Below are positions 59,699 through 64,000 of a DNA stretch of 64,000 nucleotides, piece by piece. Where the stretch lies: NCBI RefSeq assembly GCF_040222955.1, contig NZ_JAVKCA010000018.1, forward strand, positions 1 through 64,000, read 5' to 3'. The DNA comes from Marinoscillum sp040222955. Its GTDB lineage: Bacteria > Bacteroidota > Bacteroidia > Cytophagales > Cyclobacteriaceae. The position numbers were made by a program, and so were the translations under genes. Under the pieces are notes generated by a model. The model did not search any database. It saw only the letters and a program-made list of their open reading frames with translations, and was not told the origin of the DNA. Each line of letters starts with the position of its first letter. Position 1 is the first letter of the stretch.

Positions 59699-60103
59699 TT
59701 ATTCCTCTGCTTTGAAGTTTAGCGAGATGCTATTCATACAATAGCGCTCTCCTGTGGGCTGTGGCCCATCATGAAAGACATGGCCCAGGTGTCCGCCGCA
59801 TCGGGCGCATTCTACCTCAGTACGCACCATCCCAAAGGATTTGTCCATTTTGAGTACTACAGAGCCTTTGGAGTAGGGTTCGAAAAAACTGGGCCATCCT
59901 GAGCCCGAATCGAACTTGGTGTCTGATTTGAACAACGGGTTGCCACAGGCTGCACATTCATAAATTCCATCAGCTTTATTATTGAGTAGCGCACCTGTAA
60001 AGGCACGCTCTGTGCCCTTTTCTCTGAGCACATGATACTGTTCGGGTGTGAGTTTCTCACTCCAGTCCGCATCGGTTAAATCTATTTTCTCTGTTTTGCT
60101 CAT
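59699..60103 (-). CDS. msrB: Methionine-(R)-sulfoxide reductase (MsrB), cytosolic
   Basis: The 134-residue enzyme has no signal peptide. The zinc Cys pairs are CAAC and CARCGGHLGHVF, the signature is 'GSGWPSFFEPYSKGSV', and the catalytic Cys lies in GERYCMNSISLNF. It reduces the R-sulfoxide of methionine with thioredoxin. It is a paralogue of the exported MsrB at 54927-55436: 'DGPQPTGERYCMNSISLNF' matches 'DGPKPTGLRYCINSVSLNF'. Together they would protect cytosolic and exported proteins. It is monocistronic. Confidence 0.96.
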   Translation of the reverse strand: MSKTEKIDLTDADWSEKLTPEQYHVLREKGTERAFTGALLNNKADGIYECAACGNPLFKSDTKFDSGSGWPSFFEPYSKGSVVLKMDKSFGMVRTEVECARCGGHLGHVFHDGPQPTGERYCMNSISLNFKAEE

Positions 60104-60250
60104 TATTCAATTAGTTTTGCCTCTTATTATACTCAATAACAGTTCAAAGTGTTTTTTTTTCCGCTCATCAAGTAAGCTTATTTTTTTGCAACAAAAGGCG
60201 ATGAAATCCTTTTAACACTTTTGACTTATCACAATCTATTAAAAACTAAC

Positions 60251-61447
60251 ATGAAAAAAAGACAATGGATGATCCTCGGGATCACATTGGGAGTTTTGGT
60301 ATTGGCTTTTGGAATGAGCTTTTTCTTTGCCGGACAGAAGGAGGCCCCGGAAATCAAGAAACCACCTGTAGTAAAGAAATATGTCAAAACAGTCCCCGTT
60401 TCTTATGAGGACATTCAGACGCATGTAATGGCTTTTGGCAGGGTGCAAACAGCCCAATCTCTTGATTTGCTTTCAGAAGTTTCCGGAAGGATGTTTGAAG
60501 GTCAGGTAAGGCTCAAGGAGGGACAGAATTTCCGAAAAGGCTCTCTGCTTTTTTACATTGACGATAAAGAAGCCACGCTTACCCTTAAGTCTCAAAAAAG
60601 CAATTTTCTGAGGGACATTGCAGCCATATTGCCAGACATGAAGATTGACCATTCTGGTAATTTTGAGGCCTGGGAAGCTTATTTTGCTTCTATTGATATC
60701 AACAAAGACTTGCCGGAGCTACCGGAAGCCAAATCTGAAAAGGAAAAGACTTTCATGGCTACCAAAGGGATATATTCCACCTTTTATACCATCAAAAGTG
60801 CTGAGGAGCGCCTGAAGAAGTATCGCTATTATGCGCCCTTCGACGGGAGTATTTCTGAGGTGAATATGGAATCCGGTGCTTTTATTAATCCGGGAACCAA
60901 GATTGGAACCATCATCAGAACAGGCCTCCACGAGCTCAAAGTATCGGTGGAGACAAAGGACATTCCCTGGGTACAGCTCGGGACTCCTGTAGAGATTTAT
61001 TCTGAAGAAACTCAGCAGAGTTGGGAAGGAGAGGTGATTCGGATGAGTGATTTTGTGAACCAAAACACCCAGTCCGTAGATGTTTTTATTTCTATAGAGC
61101 CTGGGAAACAGAAGATTTACGATGGACAGTTCATTCAATCCGCCATTCCGGCCCGGAAGGTGGAAAATGGGATGATTATCCCGCGAAGTGCCCTTTACAA
61201 CTCCAATGAGGTTTTCGTGGTGGAGGATACACTGCTGAAAGTGAAGCAGGTGTTTGTGCATCGTACGATGGATGAGGATGTAATTATCAGTGGACTCGAG
61301 GTAGGTGAGGACCTGGTGGTGGAGCCACTTGTGAGTGCTCATAACAATATGGTCGTGTTTAAACTGGAACAAAAAGACATAGACCGTGAAACCGGAGCGC
61401 CTGATTCTGCCAACCCACCTGTCGGTGGAAACCTCGGATCTAACTAA
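60251..61447 (+). CDS. RND efflux periplasmic adaptor (MFP)
   Basis: From ATG 60251 the protein has 398 residues, with an N-terminal membrane anchor (WMILGITLGVLVLAFGMSFF). A lipoyl-like strand set ('RVQTAQSLDLLSEVSGRMF'), a short helical hairpin and a beta-barrel with 'KKYRYYAPFDGSISEVNMES' follow. The end includes 'VSVETKDIPWVQLGTPVEIY' and 'IIPRSALYNSNEVFVVED'. It is a different branch of adaptor from the one at 33535, anchored by a helix and with a shorter hairpin. It is followed 11 bases later by an RND permease gene. A frame starting at a TTG at 60221 is less likely. Confidence 0.92.
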   Translation: MKKRQWMILGITLGVLVLAFGMSFFFAGQKEAPEIKKPPVVKKYVKTVPVSYEDIQTHVMAFGRVQTAQSLDLLSEVSGRMFEGQVRLKEGQNFRKGSLLFYIDDKEATLTLKSQKSNFLRDIAAILPDMKIDHSGNFEAWEAYFASIDINKDLPELPEAKSEKEKTFMATKGIYSTFYTIKSAEERLKKYRYYAPFDGSISEVNMESGAFINPGTKIGTIIRTGLHELKVSVETKDIPWVQLGTPVEIYSEETQQSWEGEVIRMSDFVNQNTQSVDVFISIEPGKQKIYDGQFIQSAIPARKVENGMIIPRSALYNSNEVFVVEDTLLKVKQVFVHRTMDEDVIISGLEVGEDLVVEPLVSAHNNMVVFKLEQKDIDRETGAPDSANPPVGGNLGSN

Positions 61448-61458
61448 AAATTGAGACT

Positions 61459-64000
61459 ATGAGTACTATAAAAGGTCTAGTAGCCTATTTTGTTAAGTAT
61501 CCTATAATGGCCAACATCCTGATTGCGCTGACCCTATTTGGTGGCGTGGTGAGCTTCCTGAATACGAAGAAATCTTTCTTTCCGACGGCCAAGGACAGGG
61601 TGATCAATATCTCCGTGACCTATCCCGGAGCTTCTCCTGAGGAGATGGAAGAGGGGGTGACCACCAAAATAGAAGAGGCGCTCAAATCTACTGCGGGGAT
61701 TGATGAGATCACTTCCACTTCTTCGGAAAACAGTGCGAGCATCTCCATCCTTACTTTTGATAATTACGATATAGACGAGGTATACACAGAAGTAAAAAAT
61801 GCAGTAGATGGCATTTCTTCATTTCCTGTGGGGGCCGAAAAGCCCATTGTTTACAAACAGCGCCAGCGCTCTACAGCTCAGTGGCTGGGTTTGACAGGGG
61901 ATGTAAGCCTGAAAACGCTGAAGGAATATGCCGAGGGCATTGAGGATGACCTGTTGGCCACTGGCAGTATCAGTCAGATTAATGTGTCTGGTTTTCCGCC
62001 CCTCGAGATTTCTATTGAGGTGAGTGAAGAAACCCTGAGAAGGTATAACCTCACTTTTGATCAGGTAGCGAGTGCGGTCAGGCTGAACAATAGGGACATT
62101 TCGGCAGGATCTATTAAGTCGGCCAGCGAGGAGATTCTTATCCGATCCAAGGCTAAGGAAACCGAAGCTGATCAGATATCCGAGATTGTGGTGCGAAGTA
62201 ATACCGATGGAAGCAAACTGCTTCTGAGGGACATAGCAACCATTAAAGAACAGTTCGCCGACCAGCCCAGCAAAGCTTTGCTCAATGGGAAACAGGCTGT
62301 TTTTCTGGAAGTAAGAAAGCTTGAAGCTGAAGACCTGACCGAAATATCGGAAGCTGTCGATGCTTATGTGAAAGAGTTTAATAAAAATAATGACGCGGTA
62401 CAGTTGACTACCACGTGGGATTTCAATAACATGCTGACCCAGCGCCTGGACCTGCTAACCTCCAATGGTTTGGTAGGACTCCTCCTGGTTTTGCTTTCGC
62501 TTGGACTGTTTTTGAGTATCAGACTGTCATTCTGGGTGGCTTGGGGTATACCCTCGTCTTTCCTTGGGATGTTTATTCTCGGGTCATTTGTGGGGCTTAC
62601 CGTGAATATGATTTCGCTTTTCGGAATGATCCTGGTGATCGGTATTTTGGTGGACGATGGGATTGTGATCGCTGAAAATATCTATGCCCATTTTGAGAAA
62701 TCGAAGAATCCCATACAGGCAGCCGTAAGAGGAACCCTGGAGGTACTCCCTGCGGTGCTTACATCGGTGGTTACCACCATCGTGGCGTTCCTTCCCTTGC
62801 TATTCCTTACAGGAGGATTCGAATTTTTGAAGGACATGGCCTATGTGGTGATTTTCAGTTTGAGTTTCTCCCTGTTGGAGGCATTTTTTATCCTGCCAGC
62901 GCACCTTGCCAGTAAGAAGGTACTGAGTGTGAAGAAAGAAGACACCCGAAGCTATAAGATCAGAAAAGTGCTGAACAATGGCATTGACTTTATGCGATAT
63001 AAGGTGTATGGAAGGATGCTGAGCTACTCCATGAAATACAGAATGGTGTCAATGGCTGTGTTGCTCGGCTTTTTGGTCGTAGTGATTGGTTTATTGGCAG
63101 GAGGCCAGATCAAGGCCACATTTTTTCCTCAGATCCCATTCAATAGCTTCAATGTGAACATCTCCTTCAAGCCAGGTGAGCGTGAGCAGAAAGTGGAGTC
63201 TTACCTGACCAGGTTCAATGAAGCCGTCTGGAAGGTCAATGACGACCTGAAAGAGGAATTTGAAACCGAGAAGGACATTATTACTTACACGTTCACTAAT
63301 GTGGGCTTTTCCGGTGATGGTGAGAGCGGATCTCATGCGGGTAATGTGAACGTGATGTATGAGGAGTTGGACGAGTACGGAATTAACCAATTTGACCTGA
63401 TCAATAAAATCAGGAAGGAAATTGGTCCTGTGCCCGAAGCAGAAAAATTTAGCATAGGTGGAGGTAACCGCTGGGGTAAGCCAGTTTCCATTATGCTTTT
63501 GGGTAAAAATTATACAGAACTCAAGGAGGCTAAGGACTTTTTGAAAAGTGAACTGGGCAATATATCCGACCTCAAGGAGATTCAGGATAATGTGCCTGTG
63601 GGGAGAAGAGAGATGTTGTTTGATTTGCGTCCCGAAGCTTATTTCCTGGGGTTGACGCATGATGACATCACTCGCCAAATGCGCCAGGGCTTTTTTGGTG
63701 AGGAAGTTCAGCGCTTTATGAAGGGCAATGACGAACTGCGTGTATGGGTGCGCTATCCCAATAGCGGCCGTGAAAGTATCAGCCAGCTGGAAGATCTTAA
63801 GATCAAGACAGCATCTGGCCAGGAATTTCCACTGACCCAGGTCGCCGACTATCGCATTGAGCGCGGCGTATCCGGGATCAAGCACTTTAATTCATCAAGG
63901 GCGGTGACAGTGGAGGCTGATTTGCAGGATCCTTTTGCAGAAGTACCCCCAATTATCAAGAGAATAGAGGAGACCATTGTGCCTCAGCTTAAGGCTAAGT
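61459..64000 (+). CDS. RND-family efflux permease, 3' end beyond the window
   Basis: The frame starts at ATG 61459 and stays open to the right edge, 847 codons. It begins MSTIKGLVAYFVKYPIMAN and has TM1, a porter domain ('FPTAKDRVINISVTYPGASP') and the TM2-TM6 bundle with 'FGMILVIGILVDDGIVIAEN' (proton-relay Asp pair) and 'VVTTIVAFLPLLFLTGGFEF'. A second porter domain starts at about residue 560. It is co-transcribed with the adaptor gene 11 bases upstream. No TolC gene is linked here, so the pair may share the TolC encoded at 32104-33531 or another. The cargo is unknown. The end lies outside the window. Confidence 0.93.
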   Translation, partial: MSTIKGLVAYFVKYPIMANILIALTLFGGVVSFLNTKKSFFPTAKDRVINISVTYPGASPEEMEEGVTTKIEEALKSTAGIDEITSTSSENSASISILTFDNYDIDEVYTEVKNAVDGISSFPVGAEKPIVYKQRQRSTAQWLGLTGDVSLKTLKEYAEGIEDDLLATGSISQINVSGFPPLEISIEVSEETLRRYNLTFDQVASAVRLNNRDISAGSIKSASEEILIRSKAKETEADQISEIVVRSNTDGSKLLLRDIATIKEQFADQPSKALLNGKQAVFLEVRKLEAEDLTEISEAVDAYVKEFNKNNDAVQLTTTWDFNNMLTQRLDLLTSNGLVGLLLVLLSLGLFLSIRLSFWVAWGIPSSFLGMFILGSFVGLTVNMISLFGMILVIGILVDDGIVIAENIYAHFEKSKNPIQAAVRGTLEVLPAVLTSVVTTIVAFLPLLFLTGGFEFLKDMAYVVIFSLSFSLLEAFFILPAHLASKKVLSVKKEDTRSYKIRKVLNNGIDFMRYKVYGRMLSYSMKYRMVSMAVLLGFLVVVIGLLAGGQIKATFFPQIPFNSFNVNISFKPGEREQKVESYLTRFNEAVWKVNDDLKEEFETEKDIITYTFTNVGFSGDGESGSHAGNVNVMYEELDEYGINQFDLINKIRKEIGPVPEAEKFSIGGGNRWGKPVSIMLLGKNYTELKEAKDFLKSELGNISDLKEIQDNVPVGRREMLFDLRPEAYFLGLTHDDITRQMRQGFFGEEVQRFMKGNDELRVWVRYPNSGRESISQLEDLKIKTASGQEFPLTQVADYRIERGVSGIKHFNSSRAVTVEADLQDPFAEVPPIIKRIEETIVPQLKAK

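Noticed and set aside
63091..63885. Minus-strand open frame of 264 codons
   Set aside because: It is fully antisense to the RND permease, which continues in frame across it; such long shadows arise from GC-biased third positions.
1..64000. CRISPR array, transposase, phage or toxin-antitoxin genes
   Set aside because: No regularly spaced repeats, transposase motifs or phage structural genes were found on either strand.

Overview
The window is a stretch of a Bacteroidota chromosome, most likely a marine or soil member of the Cytophagales. The evidence is the gene content: SprB-type repeats, two-component-regulator propellers, PD40 lipoproteins, DUF2911, DUF3127, DUF2452, DUF4442, TlpA-like lipoproteins and the prs-rplY-pth order. 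Promoter-like TTG/TAnnTTTG elements and the absence of strong Shine-Dalgarno sequences fit as well. No plasmid, phage, insertion sequence or CRISPR array was seen. All assignments were made by eye from sequence motifs; no database search was run.

Layout. 1-1361: the tail of a DUF4440-like gene, a 388-base spacer with two imperfect inverted repeats, and an AT-richer PD40 lipoprotein gene; this end looks accessory. 1445-4697: AlkD glycosylase, a small membrane protein, a DinB/YfiT enzyme and a TlpA-like lipoprotein. 5013-8873: a very large receptor joining 14 propeller blades and a Y_Y_Y domain to a methyl-accepting chemotaxis signalling domain. 8870-15965: an S4 protein and a four-gene signalling operon (seven-PAS kinase, CHASE kinase, single-domain response regulator, REC-PAS kinase). 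16348-24980: PD40-amidohydrolase, an ECF sigma operon, a secreted GH51 arabinofuranosidase, a BaiN-like flavoprotein, a thiamine-binding protein and Pth. 25052-30505: housekeeping genes rplY, prs, tRNA-Gln(UUG) and purL. 31343-40915: an alpha/beta hydrolase divergent from a TetR-TolC-adaptor-RND pump operon, then a metallophosphoesterase and a YihY protein. 40910-43021: DUF4442 and a sodium/solute symporter.

43153-50480 is the most unusual part. SiaB-like kinase and SiaC-like phosphoprotein genes (with the Thr68 phosphosite in place) sit with a coiled-coil membrane protein. Divergently from them lies a sensor kinase operon whose response regulator carries a degenerate PP2C/SpoIIE domain. A membrane HAMP-PP2C phosphatase of SiaA type faces that operon. 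This looks like a SiaABC partner switch wired to a two-component system, with no diguanylate cyclase (SiaD) in the window.

50685-64000: envelope and small conserved genes (DUF302, DUF2911, DUF3127 with an SSB-like tail, a 47-residue membrane peptide, DUF2452, a SprB/cytochrome-like lipoprotein, YheT), two MsrB enzymes, an active/inactive M16 protease pair, L-2-hydroxyglutarate oxidase, and a second RND adaptor-permease pair that runs off the right edge.
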